Notes: a model not told the origin generated them from the sequence alone. A DNA stretch of 64,000 bases from Saksenaea vasiformis B4078 (GCA_000697055.1 JNDT01001930.1:1-64000), one strand, 5' to 3'; positions 23,446-35,828 are shown, numbered from the stretch's first letter. Numbers and translations: made by a program.

Positions 23446-23924
23446 GTAAGTCTATTGTCAATGCAATACTACGTCAAATAGGAGAGATTGCAAAATCTCG
23501 TCATCTGGTGAATGGTTGTACACACCTACAGAGCTCCGCACAGGTCATCCCGGATTTTGAAAAGGTATCAACTACAATTTTTTTCGTTTTTTTTTTCCTT
23601 TCTTTCCTACTTCTTTCCTTCACCCTCTTACCGCTTTCCTTAACTATCTGTTATCCCCTCATTGTTCCTATTGTCCTTTCTTCCCCCAATAACCGACACT
23701 TTCCTACCCTTATCCTTTTCTCTCTCTCTCTCTCTCTCACCCCTTTTTCATAGAATTTCATAGACAATTTCATAGAATTTTATTATTTGTTCCTCCTTGT
23801 CTCCCCCTAAAAGAATGCATAGCACTTTCACTAACAAACGAGGATCTCCCCGACAACAGACGTTTCGCTCTGAAAAGGTACAAATCAATCAATCAATCAA
23901 ATTTCCTGTTTCCTTTTCTTTTTA

Positions 23925-23960
<36 letters not shown>

Positions 23961-25595
23961 TTTGCTTTTATATATCTATAGTCCTTGGCCCTAATGCAAA
24001 AGTCGAGGTCTGAGCCTAACTGTGCCATTTCTACAACCTTAAGCTCAACTGTCCAGCCAAAACGAAAATCGACTGGCAACCTTCGACGTACCTCATCCTT
24101 CAGTCATTCCGCTAAAACTAACGACTCCTGTCTGAACAAGGTTGGAACATGAAAAAGAAACTCAGCCCATTAAATCCGATATTTATAGGACATCTGGCGT
24201 CCGCCAGGATGCTATGAAATACCGGATATATTGGGAAATGCTTACTTGAAGCCATGTCCACCTGTATCCGTCAGACTTCGTCCTAATGATCCAGCAAAGC
24301 AAGTCTCCAAGGTAAAAAAAAAAAGAAAAACTGAAACCTTGGAATGCGCAGAAAATCGCTGACTGTTCCGAATGATAAAAAGCGACCGTGGTACCCTCCA
24401 AATCCATACTACGAAGCCCCGCAATTGCCACCTCTTGTCCGAGCGGAAAATAAGTTTGAAGCCAAAATGCGCAAGATGATACCTAAGATCTCTGTGCGAT
24501 CCTCCAATCCTCGTGAGCGATATTCCGACTTCAAAGAGATTGGCACAGGGTATGTCAAATTTCCAAAAAGAAAAGAAAAAACAGTGAAACTCATTTGTTC
24601 AAAGCGTGAATGGGGCGGTGGTCCGAGCAGCATACCGAAAAAAGCCAAGTGTTCAATTGGCTATTAAGCGGTGTAGACTTGATCCAGATCGGGAGTACCG
24701 AGCTGCTATCCTTCGTGAACTGCGTATCATGGCCAGTGGCCACGCTAACTTGATTAAACTTCGGGAAGTGACCATATGTCGCGACGATATTTGGATCGCA
24801 ATGGATTTGATGCGATGTTCTGTATTCGCAGTACTTTGCCAAAGGGGTATCCCAGAGGAGTACACAATCTATATTACATGTGAAACTCTCAAGGCTCTTC
24901 ATCATCTCCACTCCAAAGGCTTGCTCCATCGCGACGTAAAGTGTGAAAACCTTCTACTTGGTTGGAACGGTGAAGTCAAACTCGGTAAATATTATTTTTT
25001 TTCTCGTAAAAAAAAAAAAGGAAGTCGTTGATGCTGATTCATGTGCTCTAGCTGACTTTGGATTGTCCGCTCGCATTGCACGCGGCAACTGCGATCGTCT
25101 GGGAACTACGAAATGGTAACTCCGCTAGCGCTCAAACTTGTGGATAACCTCCTTTTTTAGGATGGCGCCCGAGGTGATTCGTGAAGAATGCTACAACGAG
25201 AAGATAGATATGTGGTCATTAGGCATTACTATCATCGAAATGATGGATCGAGTGCCACCACATTATCTGATCCGAGACGAAGAAGAATTATTTGACGTTA
25301 TTGCAACAGAACCAAGCCCGACCTTTACATACAGCTACCCAACGATGTACATGCGAGGTTTGGTAGCATGGTTGCTGGACGAAGAGCCATCTACACGTCC
25401 AAGCGCCAAAGATGTTCTTCTGGTTTGTATTCCTTTCTCTTTTTTTTATATATCCATCACTACGCAAAAGACGGGATGCTCATGTGCGATATAAAACCCT
25501 AGGAAATCGATGCCCACGTCAAAAGCAATCTTCTCCAGTGTGCAACGTCACATGAACTTACTAGATTTCTGTGCCAAGTCCTACCACAGCACTAG
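23446..25595 (+). CDS. STE20/PAK-like serine/threonine kinase (5' end incomplete)
   Basis: Exons followed: 23446-23564, 23776-23877, 23982-24140, 24189-24311, 24383-24549, 24605-24984, 25052-25115, 25161-25422, 25503-25595. The N-terminal region is Ser/Thr- and basic-rich with no PBD/CRIB or PH domain that I can see. The catalytic domain shows the glycine loop GTGVNGAVV, the lysine in QLAIKRC, HRDVKCENLL, ADFGLSARI, GTTKWMAPE, and a DMWSLGITIIEM / RPSAKD end: complete and apparently active. GT.(K/Y)WMAPE and the short C-terminal tail are typical of STE20-group kinases. An ATG at 23815 (HSTFTNKRG) would give 436 aa and is the fallback start, but the exons before it are in phase and open. Introns hold long homopolymers (poly-T at 23928-23957). 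Confidence 0.82.
23719..23740. repeat. CT dinucleotide microsatellite
   Basis: About ten CT units inside the second kinase intron, within a 200-bp pyrimidine-rich tract (23575-23760). Confidence 0.8.
23928..23957. repeat. poly-T tract
   Basis: An uninterrupted run of nearly 30 T close to the acceptor of a kinase intron. Its length is probably variable and sequencing-sensitive. Confidence 0.8.
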
Positions 25596-26468
25596 GAAAG
25601 TCGTTCCTCTTATGCGTTCCTTCACTCCTTAAGTCCCAAGTTTCGTTCTCGGTAATCAAGAGCGTCTATCCCTCTATGTCACCTCAAAATATCTCTACCC
25701 TTTTCGATAAACCCCTATCATTCTTATCCGTTTATAAGCAAACATTTACTGCTAATATTAGCTATATTTTTATGTTCTCTAGAATCTGTTTATCGAAAGA
25801 ACACTTACGCTATTACAAATAAATTTTACGTCGATCAAAGACAGAGCCTTGCGCCAGCAAGTAATAAAGCGAACCTCGTTGATAGTCAAAAAAATCACGT
25901 AATCTGTGTGAATTTGGCACTCGGTCGACACAGTTTGTCAAGTGGCATAAATGTCTAACTCTGCGTGCATTTGGTACCACTGGGATGTATCTTTGCTTAC
26001 CCACGAAAGGATATTCCCACAGGAACGGGTACCAGCGCTGCACCTGTGACCGGCACACGGCGGTATAGAAGGAAAAAAAAAGAACTTGTAATGAGGAATG
26101 GTCAGTTTAGAAAGATTACAGCCTGTAGCGACACAGCATCTGACATGCTTTGTCGCACAATATAAATGAATTTGTATGTACATAGATAAGTCTTGGTTAC
26201 CTCGTATATGTATAGCGTTGCAGTGAACATTTACAAATAAGAGATGTCCGAACAGTGAAATAGCAACTTACAAAATGAAGCATGAAATTTTCTTTCCAAG
26301 TACTGTAGAAGACTAAACTATCTAGGAGCCACCACGCTAAGATCATAACAGTTCTATGTCTTACTGCCTCGATCACATTCTACCAATGAAGTTTATAGGG
26401 TTAATCTATATCTATATATATACGTTAAGCCAATGTACAAGATGGGTAGGAATATTTATTATAACTGT
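25596..26468. other. convergent intergenic region, kinase to CFD1
   Basis: It contains a degenerate repeat left end at about 25784-25850 (CTGTTTATCGAAAG, ACTTACGCTATTAC, AAATAAATTTTACG). No gene is supported in the remainder; the frames at 25813-26183 are short and on opposite strands. Confidence 0.4.
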
Positions 26469-27433
26469 CTATGATGTTTTTGCTACTACTTTATCACAAA
26501 TTCCTTGGAATACAGGAAACAAATTAGATTTTGCAAAGCATTTCACGTATGATCCTTCGCCATCTGTCTCGACCATCTGGGTAAAGGCTGGATCAATGGG
26601 TACCCGGCCGAAGAAATCGATCCCATATTCATTCGCCATTGATTCACCACCTCCTGACGAAAATATATTTGTGCATTCCTACAATTGCGGAAGATAACAG
26701 TTAACGGAATGTTTCACGATCTTTTAAGGTATACTTACAGCACAATGAGGGCATACAAAACCGCTCATGTTTTCGACTACGCCTAGGATAGGCAACTTGA
26801 CTTTTTTACAAAATGAGAGTTCCTTACGAACATCGGCAATAGCAACACCCTGAGGAGTCGTTACAATCACTGCGCCATCAGGCTCAAAAGATTTTAAATA
26901 TTCAACGACACCGATATGCTCATCAGATGTTCCAGGAGGTGTATCGATTAACAAATAATCCAGCTCGCCCCAATATACGTCTTGTAAAAACTGCTTAATC
27001 ATGGCTATGCGTCGACCATAAGTACGAATCTCTTTATCAGAATTGCACTTGCCATTTTTTTTGGGTCCTCGCCACACGACAGAATCATTCTTACTCCCCA
27101 AAAGAAAACCGATCGACATGCATGACAGCTTCTGTTCCTGATCAGCGTACACAGGCACCCAACTGTTGTTAAAAGTGTCAATTTCTATTTAAAAGGACTA
27201 TTTGATCAAGCAAGACATTACCCTTGAGAAGCTTGGTGAACTTGCTTTCCATCGAGACCCAGCATTCGTGGAATGCTTGGTCCTGTTAAATCGATGTCAA
27301 GGACACCCACTTTGTACCCTTTTTGCACAAGGCCTAGTGCTAGCTGCGTAGTAACAGAGGACTTTCCAACGCCTCCTTTCCCGGAAAGAACAAGTACAAT
27401 ATGCTTAATGTTTGACAAATCGATCGTAGACAT
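26469..27433 (-). CDS. CFD1: CFD1/NUBP2 cytosolic Fe-S scaffold ATPase
   Basis: P-loop NTPase of the cytosolic iron-sulfur assembly (CIA) scaffold, partner of Nbp35, 265 aa. Exons: 27433-27222, 27162-27053, 27004-26739, 26678-26469. The deviant Walker A is GKGGVGKSS (residues about 18-26), followed by [36 protein letters not shown] (Walker B) and the C-terminal cluster motif CPHC. The short N-terminus without the four-Cys ferredoxin-like motif separates it from Nbp35/NUBP1. The second intron (27052-27005) starts with GC, not GT (AATG|GCAAGT). It is 48 nt without stops, so unspliced RNA would still be in frame with 16 extra residues between PKKN and MIKQF. Confidence 0.92.
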
Positions 27434-28364
27434 GAGGGCAGAAGTGAAAGATTAAGTGCAGCACTTGAAGTTCAATAAATAGAAACTCAGACTGAGGCTG
27501 TTTCTACTGATGTCTTCGAGCCTGCAGTTTTTACCCACCTCGCAGAGTATGTTAGCATGCTATAACTTCTGATTTTAGGTGTTCTATCAGCTACTGATGT
27601 CGACTTTGAGATATAATTATGGTCCATAGCTCTGGGCTGCAGATATCGGCAACATGCAAATTTGCTGATTACTAAGAATTCTTTTTATGCGAATCACGGC
27701 GATACCCGCAGTATCAGCTGGAAAATGTCGTGTATGACAAAGTTATACCGACACGCCAGATAGTTATAGCGAACTTTGACTTTGTCTTTCGACATTCGGA
27801 CTTGCTAACGCGGTGCAGAATACGTTGGCGTGCTTTTGCCCTAGAGAAGTTGATGATGGATAATCAGACTCCCTGTGAATCTCAAGTAATTTGTGTCGCG
27901 TGTAAAACTTCCGCTGTCAAAACGTCATTCTTTCTGTCAGAAAAGCGCTTCTGATTGAACTTGGAACATGTAAGTTCACTTATAGCCATATACTAAAATC
28001 CATAGTAAATATACCATCAATGGGAGTATTAACATCAAAGGACGAGAAGGGATACACAGTGAAACTGCTGCATTTACTCTTCTTCATCTTGCAGGATCTA
28101 TGATTTATAAATAGTTGAAGATGCTTCAGATAAAGGCAATATCAAAGTTTAACAACGGAATATCCGAAGAAGATGCAAGCCTATTTAACTGGGATGGGTA
28201 AGTTTTTAGTTGATTCTGTAGCTCTTGCAATGAATACACGTTAAGCTATAAACATATCCAGAATACAATGTTCGCGCGCATATCTGACCTATATGAAATT
28301 TTATTTAGAGTATCTGTCTGTAGTACTGTAGTTACAGCCACTACTATTTCGTTGATACTCTCTA
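27434..28364. other. intergenic, CFD1 start to cyclophilin 3' end
   Basis: The 5' flank of CFD1 is followed by AT-rich sequence. A plus-strand frame of 74 codons (27730-27954) has no domain features. Nothing else is supported. Confidence 0.35.
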
Positions 28365-29208
28365 TTAGTCTTTCAACTCTCCACAATTTGTCACCGTGAT
28401 ATCCAGTTCAGGTCGTTCGCCAGAGACAGGCACTTCATTCAGCTCCTTAAGGACATCCAAACCTTTGACAACTTGTCCAAAGATTACGTATTTCCCATTT
28501 GCCTTGTCAAACACCTTTGGATTGGTGCTTGAATCACCCAAAGTAATAAAGAATTGAGATGTATTGGAGTTTTTACCTTGACCCATTCGAATAAGTTGCT
28601 CTGGAAAACCATTAAATGCAGCTGTTACCTGAATTTGCCATAGCAACTAATCCTTGCTGTGTAAACTTTTTGGCCAATCCTGGTTTCTCGTCATTGAAGC
28701 TACCATTGTAGATACTTTCACCACCAGAGCCGTCTCCTAAAAGATGAGGGCATTCCAATGAATATTTTCTTTTTGTTGAACAAGAAATTTACTAACCTCT
28801 TGTTACATCACCACCCTGCACCATAAAATTGGGTGCAAGACGAAAAAGTCGCGTGTTTTTGTAATGGAGTGGTTTTTTCGAGTTCTTGCCCACCTTACCC
28901 CCTACGCAAATCGCTCGAAAGTTTTCGCATGTCTTGGGACAATCCTTATTAAATAATTCAATCACAACTTGTCCACCACCAAGAGATGTGGGAGGTTCGA
29001 CTCGGTAGGCTTGTGTACTCGGATCGTTGGTCAGAATGTCACGCAACGTTTCTCTACCGGATGAATCGAACTCATCGAGATCGTTACTAAGAAAACCATA
29101 TGTAGAACCCCATTGCACGACCCAACGCTTCGCATCGTCATAGCGGGCTTGCTCTTCCTGGAAGTTCTTGATATCTCCAATAGCAATGTCGAGAAATACT
29201 TTCGCCAT
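28365..29208 (-). CDS. cyclophilin-type peptidyl-prolyl isomerase, PPIL6-like
   Basis: Predicted proline cis-trans isomerase, 243 aa, three exons (29208-28797, 28736-28629, 28576-28365). The first about 85 residues (MAKVFLDIAIGD...WGSTYGF...DILTND) are not cyclophilin. They resemble the extra N-terminal segment of PPIL6-class proteins as I remember them. The cyclophilin core follows: CPKTCENFRAICVGG, LFRLAPNFMVQGGD, NGSFNDE, GLVAMAN, NTSQFFITLG, YVIFGQVVKG. The arginine and FMxQGGD of the active site are present. The Trp that precedes the (L/F)DGK-HVVFG strand in cyclophilin A is Val here (KVFDKANGKYVIFG), which usually lowers cyclosporin affinity (family inference). The ATG at 29208 follows an upstream GTG-only extension. 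Divergent from DHFR. Confidence 0.88.
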
Positions 29209-29837
29209 GTAAACAAAGGGAGGACACACAAACTTGTTAGCCGAGAAAACAAGTCAGTCCCAAAGGGGCACAACCTTGAAGTACCGCTATCTATTGCACT
29301 TCATTTCAACCTCACGTCTATCTAGCAACTTCGGAGAAGCAACAGCAAATATATATATATATATTCTATACATTCTATACATTTCTCCTTCGTCCACTTT
29401 CGAGCCTACTCGGGAAACATGAGGTTAAAAAGACGAGACAGATTGTCTACGCATTGACGGTGTTTGAAACCACAGATCGCACTTGTATGAAGTTAGATAT
29501 CGATACGTTTTCACAGCAGAGAGAGACGCTCTAGTCCAGTGCCTATTCGTCTTTCAAAGCATTCTTGTGTAAGACAATGCAGCATTCAATGCCTCGCTTT
29601 CAAACGTGTTGGCTTATACTTCGGTTTGCTGAGCAGATAGAGCGACAGAAAGCGCTATATTCTATACTTCTACCGCTGAGGTTCTGCGATGTAACTACAT
29701 CTACATATGTGAACATCTATTCTTATTCAAGTGATAACGATTTTTTTTTTTGCCGCCTGTGGTATAGGTGCAGTAACCGCGTAACCTCCACAGGTTGCAT
29801 TTTGAAAAGGCAGGGTCGTGACTTCGTCCTTTCCTCC
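29209..29837. promoter_or_regulatory. divergent promoter region, cyclophilin and DHFR
   Basis: This 629-bp region serves two start codons pointing outward. It contains a TA microsatellite (29347-29362), TATA-like words and a poly-T run at 29740-29750. The plus-strand frame continues open upstream of the DHFR ATG but lacks an ATG giving DHFR-like sequence, so I treat it as leader. Confidence 0.4.
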
Positions 29838-30464
29838 ATGGTAACAGCAGACAAGCCCATCGTATTGATGGCCGCCATTCATGTCGAAACAGGAGGCATA
29901 GGTTACCAACAAGATCTCCCTTGGCGGATACCAGATGAATGGAACTACTTTGAACGTGTCACCACAAAATCCTACGAGAACGTAGCGAAGCAAACTGCTG
30001 AGCATGACGGACAAACATGGAACAACGTTATTATTACTGGTCGACGTACTTGGGATTCTATACCCATGGGCAAACAACCTCTCCCGAAAAGATTCAACAT
30101 TGTGCTCTCAAAAAGCGAATCATATCGTGAAACTGTAGAAAGTTTCCCAAACGCTGCGTTTGCTACATCCTTAGAAACCGCTGTAGCCCATGCTACAACG
30201 CTAAAGGGACGAATCTTTATTTTGGGAGGTGCAGAGACATATAGACTCGCGTTGGAACAGAACATATGCACTCACTTACTGTTGACATATGTGTACGGTG
30301 ATAATGTTATTTGTGACACGTATATGCCCCCAATCAGTATGGATCATTACCGGCTAGCCACGCACGATGAATTGCAAGACTTTGTACAGGAAAGCGTACC
30401 TGAAGGAATTCAGCAGTATCATGACCTCAGATACCAGTTTTTTCTCTATTTGCGCCAATCATAA
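29838..30464 (+). CDS. DFR1: dihydrofolate reductase
   Basis: Reduces dihydrofolate to tetrahydrofolate with NADPH, feeding thymidylate and purine synthesis, 208 aa, no intron. Hallmarks in order: IVLMAAIHVETGGIGYQQ (residues about 8-25), DLPWRIPDEWNYF with the catalytic acidic region, VIITGRRTWDSIP (NADPH and folate contact), RFNIVLSK, and FILGGAETYRLAL (second NADPH loop). The length fits fungal DHFRs (about 190-230 aa). The ATG at 29838 (TCCATGG) is chosen because family sequence begins right after it; in-frame upstream codons look like leader. An AATAAA lies at about 30561. It converges with WDR70. Confidence 0.94.
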   Translation: MVTADKPIVLMAAIHVETGGIGYQQDLPWRIPDEWNYFERVTTKSYENVAKQTAEHDGQTWNNVIITGRRTWDSIPMGKQPLPKRFNIVLSKSESYRETVESFPNAAFATSLETAVAHATTLKGRIFILGGAETYRLALEQNICTHLLLTYVYGDNVICDTYMPPISMDHYRLATHDELQDFVQESVPEGIQQYHDLRYQFFLYLRQS

Positions 30465-30914
30465 TCTGTTGCAGATAGTGCAATTACGCATATCTTGTGC
30501 TAATAACGTAACTCTCATGGAAGCAAATAGATCTGTGATATACATTACCGTTGTTTACTGAATAAAGAACCCTATCGACGAGACACAGTCTACATGAGAC
30601 CATAGAACACTATTGATGATACGAATGCAACAGGAACAAATATGACTTGCAAGTCATAGCATCGCATCATCGCGGAAAGAAATATCCAGAGCACAAAGCT
30701 CCTTTGGATGTCAAGCCAATTAACCTTACGCCAGCGATGAAAATACATCCTGCCAATACAAGTCCCGACACTCCAACAGCTTCTCTCAACATGATTGCCA
30801 CGGGATGTGGAGAGTAGCTTAACAAGAAGAATATACATACATGATCTCCCGAAAAAAGGTAATAATGTTGAACGAAGACGCGTTATGTTTGGCATTGTAG
30901 TATGTACTATATTA
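30465..30914. other. convergent 3' region of DHFR and WDR70
   Basis: Only 3' flanks: one AATAAA for DHFR near 30561. A 124-codon minus-strand frame here (30590-30964) is anti-phase to the WDR70 tail and has no family signal. Confidence 0.4.
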
Positions 30915-33155
30915 TCACTTCTTCCTCTTTGATCGTAGTTGCTCATCGTCCTCTTCATCGTCATCCTCTGTAAAGACTGGCTTCGGCTGGGTCTTTTTAT
31001 ACACTATATATCACATGAGTGGTGGTTATCTTGTGCACTAGATCCTTACCATTGCTGACCCACATTGGCTCTTGTTCTGCAGCCGCTGCATACCTGAGCA
31101 ATGCCTCACGGGGATCCTCATCTGTTATAGAAGATAAGTATCGACGGTCTTGGAATTCTCAGAACGTACCTCTGGTCGTATCTTTTCCAAAGCTGGCAAT
31201 AACCACCTGTTGCTCGTTCATACCGACCCTACCACCTTTACCAGGGCCCTTAACCGGAAGTTCTGATCCATATGTTAAGACATTTGCCTTGTCATTTCAT
31301 GTGTTATTTCTTACCTGGGCGATGTGATGCCTTTGGATCCTTTCGCAGTTTCTCTCTCTTCCGTTTAGAGCTCCTAGGTTGATCATCCTTGAACATTGGC
31401 AATGCATGTGGTGTGATAATAGGCCGGTTGATTTCATAGTCATCAACAGCGCGTTGCTTCGCCTCTCTGACCACGCAGAGTTTCGCACCACGAGTAGATT
31501 CTGTAGGACTGTAGAACACATTGATAGTACCATCCGCACTACCAGTAACAATCTACGAGACAACCGAAATAGTGAGTCGTTACCGTTTGCATGCGGCACA
31601 GAGACATTACCTGGTTGATACGTGGATGCCAAAGTACTTTGACTACACTTGATTGACCAACATCTGGAAACAAGAAACATAAGCATCCTTAACAAGCAAA
31701 TGTCGACTTCACATACCCAGAGAATGTTTGATATCTAATGTATCTCGATCCAGCATTACAAGTTTACCATAACCTTGTCCCTTTGGTACCGATGTGCCTA
31801 AATAACAACATGCAACAGGTTCATATCTCAGAAACTACTCTAGCGGTACACATTACCTGTTAGAATTAATCGTTCATCAGGGCTAAAGATCACATTGGCT
31901 TCGGGATTGACAATTTCCAGGTTATATACTGCCCGTACCGGCTTCTTAATATTTCGGATATCCCATACTGCATCAGCTAGTTAATAACGCATTTTGCAAT
32001 CCACTTCCCTACATTTGACAGAGTCATCGCCACCTCGTGTGACCATTGTATGCCCGTTGCGAGAGAATAAGATGGAAGAGGTTTCGGTCGTCTTCTGATG
32101 AGCATCCGGCACCGCCAGCGAAGGTTTCAGAAACGGCCCGTTCACGTTCCATAAGTTTAATGTACCATCCTGGAACGCTCCTGCAATCAACTTGGCGTCC
32201 GAGCTATATGCAACGGCAGTAGCGGCTGAACGTCCACCTCTCTCGCGCGATTTGTAAGCAATAACTGAGCGCTGTTTTCGCTTATTCTCGATATCCCAAA
32301 CCCGTACTGTTCCATCTTGCGAAGACGTCGCAAAGGTCTGTCGATCAATGGGATGCCACGCACCGCTCGTGAGAGCACCAACGTGTCCGTCAGTGTGTCG
32401 CAGGTCACGAATGTACGGATCTCCTTTAGCAAACTCTCTAATCTCGCCACCATCGCGATTCATTAACTTGGCACGAGCACTTCCGGAAATGACAAGAAAC
32501 GAATCACCTGTTAACGAATACAGAACTTGGTGGATCTGATGCCCACCACAAGGCTCCATGCTCCGAAAGGGACGGAAAGCGTTGTTCATTCCCGCAAAAT
32601 CCCAAAACTTTAGCTGATAATCGTATCCACCGCTGATCAATCGCGATCCTGAAGGATCAAGCGCCAAAGCAGAAACAGTGCGCGAGTGATCTTTCAGCTT
32701 GACCTCATGAGATATAGGAGGGGTCGTGTAATCAATGTCGTCGTCACTATCTGTCTCTCGGTCATCATCGTCCTCTTCCGCTTTTGTCTCATCGTTGTGT
32801 GATTGCTTGGTACCGTCAGGCGCGGCTTCATGGTTTGGCGTTTCCGATCGACTGATCTGTACAATCTGTTAAGATCCAATTGTGCTCCATGTTACTAACT
32901 AGCCTACTTCTCTCTTTGTTTTTTCAAATTCGGCCGTTGTGTCCTTCTTCTTCACTTGTTTTCCAAACGAAGTCGGGAGGAAGCTCTTCAGTGCATCCCA
33001 GCCGTCACCACTTGACGACGGCACCGCTCTGGCTTGTGGAGTTGCTTTCCTAGGGCCAAAGCCTGATGGCAAGAGGTCTGACAGTTCGTCCTTCTATTAT
33101 AATTGTGAGATCGCCCATATTTTCCTGGTTGGTTTGCACATACGAAGTTGGACAT
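30915..33155 (-). CDS. WDR70: WDR70-like WD40-repeat protein
   Basis: Nuclear WD40 scaffold; WDR70 links CRL4 ubiquitin ligase to chromatin and double-strand break resection in animals and fission yeast (known of the family). 595 aa from 10 exons: 33155-33144 (12 nt), 33093-32908, 32865-32013, 31967-31857, 31797-31717, 31663-31611, 31552-31315, 31262-31170, 31121-31050, 31003-30915. The N-terminus reads MSNF|KDELSDLLPSGFGPRKA and is followed by an acidic linker. WD repeats show SGGYDYQLKFWDF, SSQDGTVRVWDI, GGDDSVK|LWDIRN and TGSADGTINVFY. The C-terminus has PHALPMFKDDQPR and GKGGRVG, then a Lys/Glu tail; these are WDR70-specific. The first exon codes only four residues and is supported by a strong GTATGT donor and continuous phase. 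Confidence 0.9.
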
Positions 33156-33416
33156 GATAGAGGAACGTTCTTGCAGTGCAAAAGCTGCTGCTGCGATATA
33201 AAGTTCAATTCGCACACCGCAAAACTAACCGGGAAAATGCTTAACCGTACAGGCAGGCTTGTTGATAAAGGCGCCGATTACTGCAACTGCAGACGCAATA
33301 AAAAAGCATAATGCTAATCTCTAATGAATGTATTTATTCAGTGAAGGATGTTGCATTCACACTTTTCGTTTTAATCACTCTTTGTTTTATTACGACATGC
33401 TTGTTAAGAAAATTGA

Positions 33417-35828
33417 TTATTTTTTGCCACGATCTTTTAGTGAAAGCTGAATCAAGCTTCCATGTCCTATACCATAGAACTGAAGATCTTTACTGTTATT
33501 CATCACAGTACCGGTCATAGTTGATAGTTTCTGTTTGCCACCTGGCATACCCAATTGTGCCTCAATCTGTTTCTTGACTGTGGACACGAGTGCGTTGGGA
33601 TAGACGTCTGCCACAGTAATTACACTTCCTGTAAGGTTCCATTCTGGTTTATCGGGCATTTCCGGTGTCTGAACTGACAGTGATATAGTACCCTGTTTTG
33701 TCATAAAGAAGTTAGTTTTGGATTTCAATGCATTATGTAGCATACCGGTTGACCCATCCATTGGTTATTTTCGGCTGGCACTGCATTATCAAATCGTGCA
33801 CGCTTGGCATCGGGATGTCCCTCTAATTCCTCCTCTGGTTTGCGGGCCATAGCTCCGTGATCTGGTACTGGATGCTGCATGTTATACATTCCTGGTAACT
33901 GATTAGTGAAGAGATTAGTTCCGTCAGGAATAGCAGGCGATCCAGTATGAGGTGGTGCATTATAATAAGGCTGCTGTGGTTGACCGGGATACACAGTCGA
34001 TGCTTCTGCATTAGACGCGGCAGGGATATGTGGTCCAATTTGGTCTCTAAAGTTACAATATCGTAAGTACATGACGGATATGCGGACATGCCAAACTTAC
34101 GGTGAAAATCCCTTGCTTCTATGAATGGCCGCAATCTGTTCCTCAATGCTCATATTTTGCGCTGCTCTCTGAGTAGCGAGATTAATTGTCGCAGTATGTC
34201 CATCCCAAATAACACGTTCTTTCTTCTTCGCTTCTTCTTGTTCTTCTGCAATCTTTTTGCCAATTTCTGTTTCTTCAGTGCCAAAGATATCGGATCGATA
34301 GCCAGAAAAGTTCTTCAAAATCTTGGCAACATCCGTACCCTCCTGCAATAAGTTACTGTCCTTCATCTTTGCTTCCATAGCCAGCTTTTGTTCCTTCCAT
34401 TTTGGATCTAGCAATTCTATACGCATATGCTCGTCCATCTCTGAAACAGGGATTGCTTCGCTACAACGAGGACAAATTTGCGTAGGCTCGTTCGCTTTGG
34501 AAGCTGATCCAAAGATTTTTGGTTTATAGTCTGTGCGGATTTTAATAGGAGTGTTGGTATCAGGAATCTTGGACTGTTGTACTGCTGGTCGTACTGCTGG
34601 AGCAGCCTCTTCTTCTTCTTCCTCTTCTTCTTCCATATCGACATCCTCGATCTAATTAACAAAGTCAAGAATAAATTTCAATTCATCAAGCACTGCTTAC
34701 ATCCATCTCCATATCTCCTGGCTTCTCTTCCTGAACAGGCTCTGGCATCGCAGCCATTCTCTTCTGCGCCAAAGACATGTTCTCGAGCTCAGACAGGCTT
34801 ACAGGCGGCTGCAAATCAGCCTGTTCATCCGCTTCTGTAAATTCAATTGTTTCCACAATAATAAAATCGTGCCAATCAATGCTTGCGTATGCAACTATAC
34901 ACCAGCATTAGCATATACATCAATATATGGGTTGCTTACGTTTTTCTTTTTCATCCTCATCTTCCTTTTTCTTCTGTTCTGCCTTGACCCACGCTACCCA
35001 CTCGACTCGTTCCTTGACTCGATCCATAATACGATATTTGTTGGTAATATTCTTTTGCAATTTGTCTTTTAGATCTTTCGGCGGTGCGAGCACCTTCGTG
35101 TATTGCTTAACAAGCTCGGTAAAATACGGGAACAAGCTGTGAGAAGGTCGTAAGAAATCGAACTGGTAATTTCGTGATTCACGTTGCGCAAGTTGACTGA
35201 TGAACTGTCGGCCGTTACGAGCAGCAAATTGCGCAGTGAGCTTCATGATGTCACTAAAGTGTAAAAAAAATTAAAACATGCCATTCTAGGTCTGGAAAAC
35301 CTACAGATCCTGAGCTGACATGGCCGGCATGGGGGCAGAGAATTCGAACGATTCTGGCTCTTTGAGCTTGAAGGTTTCCTCAGGTTGCTGTTCAGGCTGT
35401 TCCTCCTTTGCATCTTGTTTCTTAGGTGTTGCTATATCCAGTATAAGCAAGATTAACGGTCAATCAGTAAGGCTCTTACCTTTTCCTTCTCTTACTTCCT
35501 TAAGCTTAAACTGATAGTATGCATGATAGGGATCGTTAGGATTTAAAAAACAGAACTTTGGATTATGCTTCTCATTCTCTCGAATATGTTCTTCCAAATG
35601 GGGACCTTTATGAGCTAGGTATTCCGCAGCCTTGTCCGCAAATTCTGTGGCAAAGAGTCGTTAAATTGAGTAATGTTTTGACATTATTCACATACTTCGA
35701 ATGTCCGGTGGAGGATAAATAATACCAACCACAGACTTGTTTGCTTCTACAGGTTCGGTTCCGTTCGACGGTATAGTTTGAGAATCGAGTGCCAATTGTG
35801 TAGGCTGGTTCAATGTCGCTGTTGCCAT
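33417..35828 (-). CDS. SF3A1: splicing factor 3A subunit 1 (SF3A1/Prp21)
   Basis: U2 snRNP SF3a component, 686 aa, 8 exons: 35828-35696, 35644-35480, 35431-35305, 35253-34940, 34894-34701, 34651-34101, 34046-33746, 33692-33417. The SURP1 module spans IYPPPDIR|KFADKAAEYLAHKG (about residues 38-60), SURP2 spans DIMKLTAQFAARNGRQF (about 142). The charged middle segment contains YASIDWHDFIIVET. An acidic Glu run (near 34610) and a zinc-binding CPRC motif are followed by GFSP-DQIGP. The last 92 codons form the ubiquitin-like domain (VADVYPNALVSTVKKQIE), which ends in a Lys-rich tail. The start at 35828 gives MATATLNQPTQ. The open frame continues upstream but only from a GTG. The order SURP-SURP-acidic-UBL is diagnostic. 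Confidence 0.95.

Noticed and set aside
29565..29837. N-terminal extension of DHFR to 299 codons
   Set aside because: The upstream part is Cys/Phe-rich, unlike DHFR, and family sequence begins directly after the ATG at 29838.
31981..32012. 36-nt WDR70 intron ending AACTAG
   Set aside because: Using the next AG (GATGCAG) gives a 45-nt-class intron and the canonical SVK-LWDIR WD-repeat end.
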